This document shows, piece after piece, positions 8,047 to 17,849 of a stretch of 64,000 nucleotides of DNA; position 1 is the first letter of the stretch; each line of letters opens with the position of its first letter. The stretch is from Trichomonas vaginalis G3 (taxonomy: Eukaryota; Parabasalia; Trichomonadida; Trichomonadidae): positions 40,127,660-40,191,659 of the forward strand of contig NC_067206.1 of NCBI RefSeq assembly GCF_026262505.1, written 5' to 3'. Both the position numbers and the translations under genes were made by a program. The notes beneath the pieces are model-generated. The model was not told where the DNA came from. It searched no databases and saw nothing but the letters and a program-made list of their open reading frames with translations.

Positions 8047-8249
8047 TTGTGCAATCTTAAAATTGTTATAATCAATTTGCCAGTTGAAGTATTGTAATGC
8101 CTGAAGTTTAGATGAAATATATCGTTCTGAACTATTAAAACTTTTCTTGAATTTTAATTAATGCGTTGAGAAACATGAGCCCATCCGGCTTTAAGAAAAA
8201 TGGAATGAGATGTTTCAATTAAAATTAATTCATCACTTCATTTTCATCA

Positions 8250-8642
8250 ATGTTTAGATCTCCCAATGTCTATGAAGAATATCTTAATGTTCTTTATAAT
8301 TATCTAAGACCAGGTGCTACAGGTGCCTTAAAAGGAAACATCGAGAAAATTATTAGTGTTCTTGAAGATCTACGGGGATATAAATTCAATATTTCTCCAT
8401 GGAAATTCTATTATGATTTGTTCATGTCTGATGACCCAGAATTAGAAAGCTTCAAGACCGAACTAATAAAAGAGTACCAAAAAAGAACCGGAAAAGCAAT
8501 TCCTGCATCAAAGTTAACACTTGCACGAGAAATTTGGAAAATGATTGTAGCTGAAGAGCTAACCAATAAAGAATTCTTTTTGTATTCACCAACAGATGAT
8601 CCCATTCCTGATGAAACAGATGAATGCAGATACCGAGAATGA
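8250..8642 (+). CDS. Small paralogous protein A of the virus-like block
   Basis: This 130-residue protein is clearly related to the one encoded at 12382-12798. Shared features are a YNYLRPGxxG motif near residue 14, KF...PW at about 48, IPxSKxTLAxEIWKM at about 88-103, and an LTxK...FxxSPTxD ending. The initiator TTCATTTTCATCAATG gives a leader of only a few bases. It is soluble and helical in appearance. Two diverged copies in one block point to a virus-type accessory family. Function unknown. Confidence 0.75.
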   Translation: MFRSPNVYEEYLNVLYNYLRPGATGALKGNIEKIISVLEDLRGYKFNISPWKFYYDLFMSDDPELESFKTELIKEYQKRTGKAIPASKLTLAREIWKMIVAEELTNKEFFLYSPTDDPIPDETDECRYRE

Positions 8643-8718
8643 TGATAAAAGGAATCGCCCAATAAAATAAATATCATTTCTTATTAAAAATCTGAGTTTA
8701 TTCTAGATCTTTATTCTA

Positions 8719-9345
8719 TCAGTAAAGTTTGAAATTTGAAATATATTGATCGTAAAGACGGTTCATCACGTCTAAATAGTTAATAGATATTGATTTTTCA
8801 GGAGCTCTGTTTCGTAATTTAATACGATTTAAACATATCTCTGAGCTTGTTTTAAGATAAATAATTACTCCAGAAGTTTTTTCTAGAATCTTAATATTAT
8901 CATATGAAACGTATTTTGTCCCAAAAATCCTGCCAAGAACCTCATTCATTAACTTTTTTGGGCTTTGACCTGAGTTAATTACTGTAATAACTCTCATTGG
9001 GTTATTTGTTTTTTTAAAATATTTCATTTGCAATTTGGAGGCTTTGTCTAAAATACTTTTATCATTATTACAGAAAATAATGGGACCTTCTTGTGGCATT
9101 CTTTCCATTATAACCACTTTTGTTTTGCTCTGTTGTAATTGCGAATCAAAGCAATCTAAGATGTAATCCTGAAAAACCTGATTAGAAATTTCTCCATTTT
9201 TAAACTTAGCAAGCATATTTTCTCCATTTTCCAGATCAATGTATTCCCTAATATATTCTAAATTCAATTTTTGTTCAAGCAGTGAGCAAAGGGTTGATTT
9301 TCCAGCTCCAATTGGTCCAGTAATAACAATTGGACAAATATCCAT
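8719..9345 (-). CDS. Deoxynucleoside kinase
   Basis: The 208-residue protein has the full layout of the dNK/thymidine-kinase-like family: P-loop GPIGAGKST at about residues 10-18, an REYID stretch at about 34-38 in place of the usual EP, ERMPQEG at about 101-107 matching the catalytic ERS-type motif, and RIKLRNRAPE at about 174-183 as the lid with its Arg residues, then INYLDVMNRLYDQY. The enzyme phosphorylates deoxynucleosides with ATP. Trichomonads depend on nucleotide salvage, and large DNA viruses often carry such a kinase. Initiator TTCATTTTTC ends two bases before the ATG. Length is normal and motifs look intact. Confidence 0.85.
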   Translation of the reverse strand: MDICPIVITGPIGAGKSTLCSLLEQKLNLEYIREYIDLENGENMLAKFKNGEISNQVFQDYILDCFDSQLQQSKTKVVIMERMPQEGPIIFCNNDKSILDKASKLQMKYFKKTNNPMRVITVINSGQSPKKLMNEVLGRIFGTKYVSYDNIKILEKTSGVIIYLKTSSEICLNRIKLRNRAPEKSISINYLDVMNRLYDQYISNFKLY

Positions 9346-9347
9346 AA

Positions 9348-9357
9348 TGAAAAATGA
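9348..9357 (-). promoter_or_regulatory. Initiator of the kinase gene (TTCATTTTTC)
   Basis: TCATTTTT matches the T. vaginalis Inr; starting at the A (9354) the leader would be 9 bases. Similar sites precede most genes of the virus-like block, including those at 8250, 10651, 10715, 12798, 17801, 19617, 20772 and 23075. Confidence 0.6.
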
Positions 9358-9364
9358 AGTGAAA

Positions 9365-10651
9365 TTATTTACTAATATCTAAAAATATAAAATACTCATT
9401 AATATATGTCAAAACCCCATTAACATATGCATGCATATCTGGTTCAATTAGATTCAAGAATTCTTTCCATTCCTCTGTGTCAAATATACACATTTTAATA
9501 TTATACCAGAATAGTCGAAGAGATAAATTTCCTTGTGAAAAGTGAACCATTGGATAAATTGTTTCATTAATACCTCCATTGTAATGAAGTTTTGAAATAA
9601 AATAATCATCAAATGGTCCTATAAAAAGTCTCCTAATCGTATTGATGCCGACAATATAAATTGGATTCGTGTTTTTTTCCGATGAAATGGTGTTGAGATT
9701 ATTATACAACCGCTCTCTTTCTGATAATACATCATTAATATTCATATATGGATTAATTTTGATTTCCTCGCATCCATTTTGAATCCATGAAACATAATAT
9801 TCGATTCCGCAATCATCATTTTCTCTAAATTTAAGATAATCAGGAAAATATTCATTAAGAATTTCAATGTCATATATATCATCTGAAAGAATAAAAGATT
9901 TCACAAATAATTCACCATCAACACTATTTGAATATCCGTTAAAAATGTCATCAATGCTAATCTCAGTAATTTTTGTCTTTTTTCTCTTTTCAAATTCGAT
10001 TCGATGAATATCTTCAATCATAATATTTGAATCATGTGTTGAATGGCATATATTTTCAAATCTTGTTATATCACCAGAATAGTCAAACGATAAATCTAAA
10101 TCAAGAACATCTTCGAGAGAATCAGGTGGTAAAATATGAAAAAGTATTGAAACAAATGTTAATGGAAGAATAGCATCTATATCATAAGCACCGTACTCAT
10201 TTTTTATCAACGAAAAAAATGAATTCCACGAATTACTTTTCTGCGGATTTTTGTTGAAAACTATTTTTCCATGATTTAAACAAGCTGAGCAATGCCCATC
10301 TCCATTCATTTCCATGGATCTTGATAAATGTAAAACCCCATCTTCAAATGAATTTGCATCATATGAGAATTCTCCGACAATTGATCTATTGTAATTATTA
10401 ATGACGTCTTCAAGAATTGTAAAAATTAAACCAAATGGATCACCAACATTTTTTATATTCTCCAAGGCGTCATTAACACCTTTTAAATAAATTTGTCCAT
10501 AATTATTATATTTATAGGCCTTATCAATTGATTTTGTAAAAGCCTTATAAATTGTACTATTGCTAGAATTTTGAAATTCTGAATCGGGATTTTTCTGAAG
10601 AATTTGTTCAACAAATCTCGTATCTTGGACGAAATCCTCTTTATACTCCAT
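9365..10651 (-). CDS. Unrecognised 428-aa protein of the virus-like block
   Basis: The protein is acidic and Asn/Ile-rich with no signal peptide or membrane span. A small Cys/His cluster (GDGHCSACLNHG, about residues 117-128) could bind a metal ion. The rest is mixed helix and strand. It ends 19 bases from the kinase gene downstream on the same strand and diverges from the 10715 gene with a 63-base gap that holds both initiators (TTCATTTTTTTT on this side). No family recognised; a structural or replication role is equally possible. Confidence 0.65.
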   Translation of the reverse strand: MEYKEDFVQDTRFVEQILQKNPDSEFQNSSNSTIYKAFTKSIDKAYKYNNYGQIYLKGVNDALENIKNVGDPFGLIFTILEDVINNYNRSIVGEFSYDANSFEDGVLHLSRSMEMNGDGHCSACLNHGKIVFNKNPQKSNSWNSFFSLIKNEYGAYDIDAILPLTFVSILFHILPPDSLEDVLDLDLSFDYSGDITRFENICHSTHDSNIMIEDIHRIEFEKRKKTKITEISIDDIFNGYSNSVDGELFVKSFILSDDIYDIEILNEYFPDYLKFRENDDCGIEYYVSWIQNGCEEIKINPYMNINDVLSERERLYNNLNTISSEKNTNPIYIVGINTIRRLFIGPFDDYFISKLHYNGGINETIYPMVHFSQGNLSLRLFWYNIKMCIFDTEEWKEFLNLIEPDMHAYVNGVLTYINEYFIFLDISK

Positions 10652-10714
10652 GCAACAAAAAAAATGAATTGAAGGATCAAAAAATTTATGTCAAACGGTT
10701 ATTCATTTTTATAA

Positions 10715-11851
10715 ATGTCATCAAAGGATGTGTCAACAAACAGTGACCGTAGACCAAAACCCATTAACTCTAAGCAGGCAATGAAAATCATCAAAAGCGG
10801 AGGTTCAATTTTGGAATATCAAGAAAAGAGGAATGAAAGATTTAACGGTATGAATTCAAGTCCAAAACAGACACTTTATGATAGAGCAATGAGTTGGTGT
10901 ATGGCTGATTTAAGTAATTATACATCTCATTTTATGCTAATTCCAATACCATTTTGCCTTTTATCAAAACAGTTGGTTTTAAGAATCCCTCAAAAAGATA
11001 ATCTTCATTTATGGTGGAAGATAAAAGACACAAAAGCTGCAGGAGTTTCATTATATAAATATACAAATAAAATTGGTATAGATTCTTTTCCTGATATTAA
11101 ATATTTGCGCAAAGAAAGTAATATATTCAAATCTTATGGATGTATGAAAAAGAAGGAAAAAATACAATTTAGGGAAAGATATGGTAAATATGGTCGTGAT
11201 AAATACAAAAGCGATTACGTAAGAAGTAAAATGAATGATAACGGAGTGACTTCAAAAGAATATAAATTAACAGTCAAAGGGTTAGAAGAAATCGAAAATC
11301 CTATTATAATATTTATGAATGCACTAGATGGTATTTTAAATGCATCGGATTACAGGTATAAAAAAGTCGAAGACAATGTCAAATATGCTGTAGTTTTTTC
11401 ATTATGCCTTGTTTTTAACTCAATAGTTACAGAAAATGAATTTCCAAACCTTGATGATTTTGTTCGCCTTCTTGAAATTGGAACAAAGTCTGAATCTTGG
11501 TTGGATAAAGAATTTATAAGTAGATTAGTTGTCACTTTCAAGATCGATACAAGACCATCTATTATGGGTTACAAGAATTTATCAGATAATATGAACTATA
11601 ATGGATTACTTCTCCCCATATATATGTTATCATTGATGACTGAGCCATTAAAATATTTACTATCAAATATATGTGAAAAGGCATTAAATTTGCCATCAAA
11701 TTGCGACAATTGGGAAGAAATTACCTATGAAAATTTATGCAAAGAAATTGATTATAAAATTTTGCATGAAATCTGCATTAAATTTGTGCAACAACTTCTT
11801 GACACACCAGAAATTAAAGAAGTCTGTCAAAATGAATTTGTGAAACTTTAA
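10715..11851 (+). CDS. Unrecognised basic 378-aa protein of the virus-like block
   Basis: The N-terminal 60 residues are basic and polar (MSSKDVSTNSDRRPKPINSK). A strongly basic patch follows (KKKEKIQFRERYGKYGRDKY, about residues 145-165), and then a long helical, hydrophobic C-terminal half with Cys and Leu residues. This split between a basic nucleic-acid-binding half and a helical half would suit a nucleoprotein, but that is inference. Initiator TTCATTTTTATAAATG. It is followed 37 bases later by the 121-aa gene on the same strand. Confidence 0.65.
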   Translation: MSSKDVSTNSDRRPKPINSKQAMKIIKSGGSILEYQEKRNERFNGMNSSPKQTLYDRAMSWCMADLSNYTSHFMLIPIPFCLLSKQLVLRIPQKDNLHLWWKIKDTKAAGVSLYKYTNKIGIDSFPDIKYLRKESNIFKSYGCMKKKEKIQFRERYGKYGRDKYKSDYVRSKMNDNGVTSKEYKLTVKGLEEIENPIIIFMNALDGILNASDYRYKKVEDNVKYAVVFSLCLVFNSIVTENEFPNLDDFVRLLEIGTKSESWLDKEFISRLVVTFKIDTRPSIMGYKNLSDNMNYNGLLLPIYMLSLMTEPLKYLLSNICEKALNLPSNCDNWEEITYENLCKEIDYKILHEICIKFVQQLLDTPEIKEVCQNEFVKL

Positions 11852-11888
11852 AAATAAAAATTTCCTTTTTTATTTCCATTTTATTTAA

Positions 11889-12254
11889 ATGACTGGTGAT
11901 GATGTGAACTCCCAAGAGCTTCCAATGTATAATGGTTTTGAAAGCTTGCATTGCAAAATCGTAGAAACTATTCTTGGTCCAATTCAAGAATTATTTCAAA
12001 ATTTTTTGGAAACTATTCAAGATTTTAAACAAGAGGATATAATTTCCGTTTATAATGCATTAATAGACTCAGGAATGCCAGCTGATTGTTGGGATCAATT
12101 TATTAGTAAGATTGAAGGTGATTCTATATTAATCGACAATTATCTTAATATTATTAGGGTATATATAGAAAGATTAGGAAGCTTAGCAGCATTTCTTCAG
12201 ATGGATCAGGAGAGTGCCGAAAATATTTTAATAACATTATTTAATAATCAATAA
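11889..12254 (+). CDS. Unrecognised acidic 121-aa protein
   Basis: A small, soluble, helix-rich protein (ETILGPIQELFQNFLETIQDF) with an acidic charge. It shares a strand with the 378-aa gene and starts 37 bases after it with a CCATTTTATTTAAATG initiator. Downstream at 12298-12355 a 17-base segment (TCTAATCAAGGATTTRCAT) is present twice. No family recognised. Confidence 0.6.
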   Translation: MTGDDVNSQELPMYNGFESLHCKIVETILGPIQELFQNFLETIQDFKQEDIISVYNALIDSGMPADCWDQFISKIEGDSILIDNYLNIIRVYIERLGSLAAFLQMDQESAENILITLFNNQ

Positions 12255-12381
12255 CGATTTTTAAATAAATTAAAGGTGATGATTTTTAAAAACTATATAT
12301 TCTAATCAAGGATTTACATAATGAAAATAATTTTTCTAATCAAGGATTTGCATTAAACATAATCCTATTTATATTTTTACT

Positions 12382-12798
12382 CTAAATAAAATCATATTCT
12401 GAGTCATAATACATGTTTTTGGTTGATTCATCTTTGATTGTGTCTAATGTTGGGGAGCATCGGAATATCCCTTTAGATGTTAAATCATCAGCAATTAACA
12501 TTTTCCATATTTCTTTTGCTAATGTAGTTTTAGATCTTGGAATTCTCATCAATGATTTGTTCCTATAGTCATTAATTAATTTTCTTTTTATTTCATTATT
12601 TGCTTCATTATCAGGTGAATTATTGAACAAATAACGAATATTTTCCCAAGGTTCAACATCAAATTTCATATGAGATATTTTTTCCAAAGTTTTCAGAGTA
12701 CATTTGATATTTTTCAGTGTACCCCCAGAAGATCCTGGACGTAAATAATTATACAATTCGATAACATACGTTCTATCATATGCATCATCGCTTATCAT
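12382..12798 (-). CDS. Small paralogous protein B of the virus-like block
   Basis: This 138-residue protein is related to the one at 8250-8642 along its whole length: YNYLRPGSSGG, KFDVEPWENI, IPRSKTTLAKEIWKML and the FRCSPTLD ending all have counterparts. I place the start at the ATG at 12798 (MISDDAYDRTY), because the longer frame opens with TTG and the TCATTTTTG initiator lies directly before this ATG. The copies are on opposite strands and well diverged, so the duplication is old. Function unknown. Confidence 0.75.
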   Translation of the reverse strand: MISDDAYDRTYVIELYNYLRPGSSGGTLKNIKCTLKTLEKISHMKFDVEPWENIRYLFNNSPDNEANNEIKRKLINDYRNKSLMRIPRSKTTLAKEIWKMLIADDLTSKGIFRCSPTLDTIKDESTKNMYYDSEYDFI

Positions 12799-12849
12799 TA
12801 TCAAAAATGATTTAAAAAAATTGAAATGTTGGAAATTTATTATAAAAAT

Positions 12850-13086
12850 TTATGAATTTTCGACTTTGGAAATTTTAATTTGAGTGTATCCTGGATTGAA
12901 TGGTCTTGGTAGCGATCTTGCTATTTCATATGGCTGTCTGTTAAAAATTCCATAATATGAGCCAGAAAATTCATCAAAATTATCATTAACATCGAAATCG
13001 ATATCAAACCAAGGATTTTGAGTCATTATTAATCTCGATAGGAACTGATCGCAGAATAAAGAAGAGTATATTCCATCAAATTCCAT
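12850..13086 (-). CDS. Small acidic/aromatic 78-aa protein
   Basis: The protein begins MEFDGIYSSLFCDQ, has an acidic aromatic middle (WFDIDFDVNDNFDEF) and ends with a basic segment. It starts just after GTATTTTTCATAATG. It lies between paralogue B and the helicase frames on the same strand. No family recognised. Confidence 0.55.
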   Translation of the reverse strand: MEFDGIYSSLFCDQFLSRLIMTQNPWFDIDFDVNDNFDEFSGSYYGIFNRQPYEIARSLPRPFNPGYTQIKISKVENS

Positions 13087-13140
13087 TATGAAAAATACCT
13101 TTTATTTATGATTTTAAAATATTTACTTAAAAAATAAAAT

Positions 13141-15702
13141 TTATAATGTTTTAAGAATGTCTTCATCTTTCACTTGTAATACTGAATTTGTGTCAGATGA
13201 TAATATATCATAAAATTCCTTAAAAAGATTTCCATCGCCTATTTCATCAAATAAGGATGAAAATGAACTGGAAAATCCAACAATTAATGATATAAATGGA
13301 GATGTATCACGCTGTGGCAGGGATGTACATTTTTCAACCGAGGTTCTGATATGGTGAATCATTCTCAATCCTTCAGCGAATATTTGAAGTCTTGGATCAT
13401 TAATGCATTGAGGTTTCATATATAGCATATTATATAGTGAAACCATTTTAGTTGAATATTTTGGTGCAGACTTTTCGTTTTTTGAACTATATATTTTTTG
13501 AGGCTTATTTGAAACCTTTAACAATAGGTTGCAACATGATATAAAGCAGTCACATGCTTCTGTCCAAAGAATTGGGTTTAAAAATGGCTTATCACCTGCT
13601 TTCATCTTCATTGTAAATGGATTCTTTTCTCTGCATAAATAAAACTTAAGAGGTTGAGTATACATAGGAGGAATAGTAACTGTTTTCTTCTTCTTGCATT
13701 TCAAATTAACTTCATTTTGTGGGATATATGAATCATCGTTAATAAGGAAACCCAATCCAAGTGTTGATACTAAGTCCATTATGTTGACAACGCTGTCGAA
13801 ATTTTTGAAAACATCTGTCTTCTTAATTTTAGGGCATTTGCCATCTTCATGTTTAAAGCCTTCTGGAATTTCACCGATTGAATCGATTTGTATGTTACAT
13901 GCAATGCATCCAATAGTGAATATAAATGATAAGCATGGAACTCCCATTCTTCTTGCAATGCATGCTCCGACAAATTGGCATAATGCTTTTCTTTGGGCTA
14001 ATGATTTCAAAGATGGAAAATCTGAGCTTGAGCCTGGTATTTCTTTGAAAAACTCAATGCAACCATTGACATTATTTGAATTTAAGTTTTTATATATGCC
14101 ATTCCATATGCTTGAGTCTTTCAAATTTGACATAAACATCATCATTCTACTCAAATTTCGTGTGAAATCATACAAATCAAAAATGTTTCTATCTACATCC
14201 GGAGGTAATTGAGCTCTAGAAGCTATATATGAAAAAGCAGAAGCGCAATAAATTCCCCATGCTGTTGTAGACACTCCGAGAGTATCTGAAATAAATATAT
14301 CTGGAATGATCGTATTTAAATGTTTGGCATCAAGCTGATACATTTTTTTGCTTCTAATAACCATTTTGAGAGGAACATATCTAGTTTGAACTGTACTAAT
14401 AATAGAACTTATAATAGGATCTCCATTACCATCAATAAGTCCATCTAGAATTACAGGCGAAACGCAGATCAATTGTGCATCTGTAATTGATTTTGGAATA
14501 ATTGTACTTGTAATTGGATCTCCTGTTTTTGAATCACAAGAAACGTCCTTTAGTGCCAGACATGTAAACATGTCGCGTGCCAGTCTTGAAGATAAGAATC
14601 CTGAGTAAATAGCAGTATGAGAATCTTTGAATTCTGATTCATATTTTGATGAAAATTCTTTTTCTGGCTCTTCTTTTGGAATATTAAGGCAAAAACATAA
14701 TGATGAGTTAGATTTCCTATAGCCCCTTCCAAGCCATTGAATGCAATCTCTTTTTGTTACTGATTTTTCTTGTTTTCCTTGGGTTGAAATAACGAAAGTT
14801 GGGCCAGCATGAGCCAAATCAACGCCTTCTCCTAATCTAGATGTGCATACAACTATCAATGGATGATTTCCATCTTCATGTGAAATATAATTTATCATTG
14901 TCTCCTGCGAAACAGTTTCTTTTGTGACTGAAACAATTCCACATGAGATGCATTTTTCACATAATTCCCATAAATGCTCTATACCAAAATTTTTCAAAAG
15001 TAAATCTTTGAAAATTGCACAACCTATATGATCTATTTCAGATGATAAAGATACTTTTATCAAATCATCAATTTGATTATCAAATGAATAAAAATTTTGT
15101 TTTGATATAGAATCGGCAGATTTTTTGATTTTTCTTAGACTTTTGGATGAAATAAGAGATATTGCTTCAGATAAGTTACATTTTGATGGTGGAGAACGTG
15201 TTTCAATAAGTCTCTGTAAACTAATTCCATCGTGTTCTAGCATAAATAGAAGGACTCCAATTAGAATTAAAACATAAATATGAAGCTCTTTCAATTGTGC
15301 AAATAAAATAATTATTTTTTCATTACTTTCACTTGCTCCACCAACTATATATGTGATTATTATTGATAATAGATATCCCCATCCACTTAAATTAGGATCA
15401 TTTGCAATCATAAGTAAAGTTTTTGATACATTCATTTCGCAAAGAAAGCAGCAAGCGATATTCATAATTGTTGAATGAACTGCATCATAAGAAACTTTAC
15501 TGAGATCAGGAGCGACATTACATCTTTTGATATAATTATTATTTGCCAATGAATTAAGTAAAAGCATATTTGATCCTGCATAAGCCGCCATTGGATAAAC
15601 CATTAACGATTTTGATAAAGCCATGCATTTTCTTGATCCCCAAATATTAAGAGGTGCGATTTTAGAATGCATTAATGCATTGCTTGTTATACATTCCAAC
15701 AA
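13141..15702 (-). CDS. SF2 helicase, C-terminal-motif frame (853 aa)
   Basis: This long frame holds the second RecA-like lobe of a superfamily 2 helicase: CTSRLGEGVD (motif V type) near residue 285, then IQWLGRGYRKS (motif VI type, arginine fingers) near 322. The remaining 500 residues are an alpha-rich region with scattered Cys residues and no further motif I recognise. It follows the frame at 15687-17801, which carries the first-lobe motifs. Together they account for one helicase activity of a kind used in viral transcription or replication. Whether two neighbouring frames are natural or a sign of decay I leave open. Confidence 0.7.
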   Translation of the reverse strand: MLECITSNALMHSKIAPLNIWGSRKCMALSKSLMVYPMAAYAGSNMLLLNSLANNNYIKRCNVAPDLSKVSYDAVHSTIMNIACCFLCEMNVSKTLLMIANDPNLSGWGYLLSIIITYIVGGASESNEKIIILFAQLKELHIYVLILIGVLLFMLEHDGISLQRLIETRSPPSKCNLSEAISLISSKSLRKIKKSADSISKQNFYSFDNQIDDLIKVSLSSEIDHIGCAIFKDLLLKNFGIEHLWELCEKCISCGIVSVTKETVSQETMINYISHEDGNHPLIVVCTSRLGEGVDLAHAGPTFVISTQGKQEKSVTKRDCIQWLGRGYRKSNSSLCFCLNIPKEEPEKEFSSKYESEFKDSHTAIYSGFLSSRLARDMFTCLALKDVSCDSKTGDPITSTIIPKSITDAQLICVSPVILDGLIDGNGDPIISSIISTVQTRYVPLKMVIRSKKMYQLDAKHLNTIIPDIFISDTLGVSTTAWGIYCASAFSYIASRAQLPPDVDRNIFDLYDFTRNLSRMMMFMSNLKDSSIWNGIYKNLNSNNVNGCIEFFKEIPGSSSDFPSLKSLAQRKALCQFVGACIARRMGVPCLSFIFTIGCIACNIQIDSIGEIPEGFKHEDGKCPKIKKTDVFKNFDSVVNIMDLVSTLGLGFLINDDSYIPQNEVNLKCKKKKTVTIPPMYTQPLKFYLCREKNPFTMKMKAGDKPFLNPILWTEACDCFISCCNLLLKVSNKPQKIYSSKNEKSAPKYSTKMVSLYNMLYMKPQCINDPRLQIFAEGLRMIHHIRTSVEKCTSLPQRDTSPFISLIVGFSSSFSSLFDEIGDGNLFKEFYDILSSDTNSVLQVKDEDILKTL

Positions 15703-17801
15703 CTTTTTGCATTATCTAATGAGGATGTATTTGACTTCTTAACAAACATTACTTGTTTTTCTTTTGAAAGTTGATTGTTGGATTCATTTTCAATAACTTT
15801 TAATGCATCATCTAATTCTTTTTTAGTTGGTATACATCTTAACAAAGGTTCAAGCATATTAGAGCTTTTTCCCGTTAAAATATTTTCTTCGCAAATCTTC
15901 AGCATTTTAGAACCAGTTCCAGAGGCAAGAATTAATTTACAATTAGGATTCTTTTTAAGTAATAAAAGGGCTAATGCAATAATACCATAGGAATGAGAAA
16001 ATCTTTGATCAAGTACTTCAGATATTGGATTTTTGTCTGCTATTTTTGGTCTGAATATTGTATCCCATTCATCAATTATTATATATTTTATTCTATTTGC
16101 AATCTGTTCTGCCGATTTGTTGTCAACTTTTTCATTTCCGACTAAAGTGTTAATAAGAGTACTATAAATCATTTCATAAGTTCCAACAAGTACATCTGCA
16201 TTAAAACGTCCTTTTGAATCTATTCCTTCATAAATAAATGGAATGGTATTTTTGCGAAAAGAATTGGGATCTGTGAAATTTTTCAGAACCTGATCGAAAA
16301 TATTTCCATCGATATTCAGCTTGGCTTCTTTGAATACAGCTTCCATATATTCCTTTAATGTTTCTGTAGAAAATCCCTTTAATATTCTTTTTCGGATCGC
16401 TTCACTATCAAGAACATGCTCTTTTGCAAATTTTGGCTTAAAAAATATTGTGTTTTGCTGTTTTCCGCCTAAAAGTTCTTTTGAGCCACCATCTAGTCTT
16501 CTAACTTTTAGCCACTTATCATTTCCTCCATAAAGAGAAAAACAAGCTGAAGAAATTTGTCCAGATACTTGAACAAGAGATGTTGCAATGATTGTTATGG
16601 ATTGTTCCGAATCCGATTTAAATGATTGTTTAAAATTTTCATATACAGCTGGCATTATTTCGCATGCAGTTTTTCCGGATCCAGGTGGAGTTGATAAAAA
16701 GAAAACTCGATGTTTAATTGGATCATTAATATCTGAGGGGCGGAATACTGTTGATGAAGCGAATGCTTTCTGTGTTTCATTTGGGTCTTTATTATATAAC
16801 ATATTTGTAATAAATTTCATTATACTTTCTGGGGTATTAAAGTTATTAGATATTCCAGAAATTTGGGATTCATAATCCCTTAAAATACTTTTTGCAACAG
16901 TTTCTGTATAATTGAGGCAAAATTCATCAATTGATCTTTGTGCTTCTTTGGCCACTTTCTTTTGCTTATTTATTGTTGAATTTCTGATTGTTTTCTGACC
17001 ATCTTTAACAATATATAGTGAAATACCGTTAAATTCAAAAAATGGTTCAGTACTATATACTTTTGTAAATCCTTCTATTGTTGAAATTCCAACACATGTA
17101 TTATCCTTAAAGTAAAAAACTGTGTATGAATCATCTCTTGATGAATTTGAACATAATGCATCAAAATTATTAACTTTTGTTATTTTCCCTTCGTATTCAA
17201 GGTATAATTCTTCAAGGGATTCAATTACATTTGATGATTGTATTTTTCTAATAGGGTGTTTATGCTCTTCTCTTTCAAATATTTTATTTTCATTGATCAA
17301 GAATGAACATGCAATTGTTCCGTGCTTAAAGGAATCAAATTCGTTTAATCTGGAATAATCTATTGCGTATGAATCAATTGCAATATATTCGTTGTTACAT
17401 GTCATTGAATTTAATAATACCCACCATGTTATTTCTCCATTTTCTGTTCCTCTTACAAGATATGCATCGCACGATTCTTGGAATCCATCGATTACAATAA
17501 AACTATTATCTGTATTAAGTGATTTAATTAATTGACATGGATCTGTAAATGTTGTGAGATCTTTGATTTCAGACATTTCCAATTCTAGCAATAATTGATC
17601 AAGATGTTCCATTTCATTGGTTAAATTTAGATAATCCAAGCATCTTTTTATACATAATATTTGATTTTTAATTGGTGTTGGAATTCCATCCAACCTGATT
17701 GTTTGATCAATTGATAAAGTTGTGCATGCAATATCAGGATCCTTTACAACAGATATTTCTTTTCCAATAATAGAAGAGATGTCTACTATATCAGACGACA
17801 T
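15687..17801 (-). CDS. SF2 helicase, ATPase-motif frame (704 aa)
   Basis: After about 360 residues without a known domain, the frame shows STPPGSGKTA (Walker A, about residue 378), IIIDEWD (Walker B, DExD type, about 588) and LASGTGSKM (motif III type, about 632). These define an SF2 ATPase lobe. The spacing between motifs I and II is longer than in DEAD-box proteins and fits viral early-transcription or nucleic-acid-dependent ATPases better. The start is supported by TTCATTTTTATTAATG. Neighbouring frame 13141-15702 carries motifs V and VI. Confidence 0.75.
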   Translation of the reverse strand: MSSDIVDISSIIGKEISVVKDPDIACTTLSIDQTIRLDGIPTPIKNQILCIKRCLDYLNLTNEMEHLDQLLLELEMSEIKDLTTFTDPCQLIKSLNTDNSFIVIDGFQESCDAYLVRGTENGEITWWVLLNSMTCNNEYIAIDSYAIDYSRLNEFDSFKHGTIACSFLINENKIFEREEHKHPIRKIQSSNVIESLEELYLEYEGKITKVNNFDALCSNSSRDDSYTVFYFKDNTCVGISTIEGFTKVYSTEPFFEFNGISLYIVKDGQKTIRNSTINKQKKVAKEAQRSIDEFCLNYTETVAKSILRDYESQISGISNNFNTPESIMKFITNMLYNKDPNETQKAFASSTVFRPSDINDPIKHRVFFLSTPPGSGKTACEIMPAVYENFKQSFKSDSEQSITIIATSLVQVSGQISSACFSLYGGNDKWLKVRRLDGGSKELLGGKQQNTIFFKPKFAKEHVLDSEAIRKRILKGFSTETLKEYMEAVFKEAKLNIDGNIFDQVLKNFTDPNSFRKNTIPFIYEGIDSKGRFNADVLVGTYEMIYSTLINTLVGNEKVDNKSAEQIANRIKYIIIDEWDTIFRPKIADKNPISEVLDQRFSHSYGIIALALLLLKKNPNCKLILASGTGSKMLKICEENILTGKSSNMLEPLLRCIPTKKELDDALKVIENESNNQLSKEKQVMFVKKSNTSSLDNAKSCWNV

Positions 17802-17849
17802 TAATAAAAATGAATTTTAAATTCTTATAAAATTCTGCCATTTTAATAA

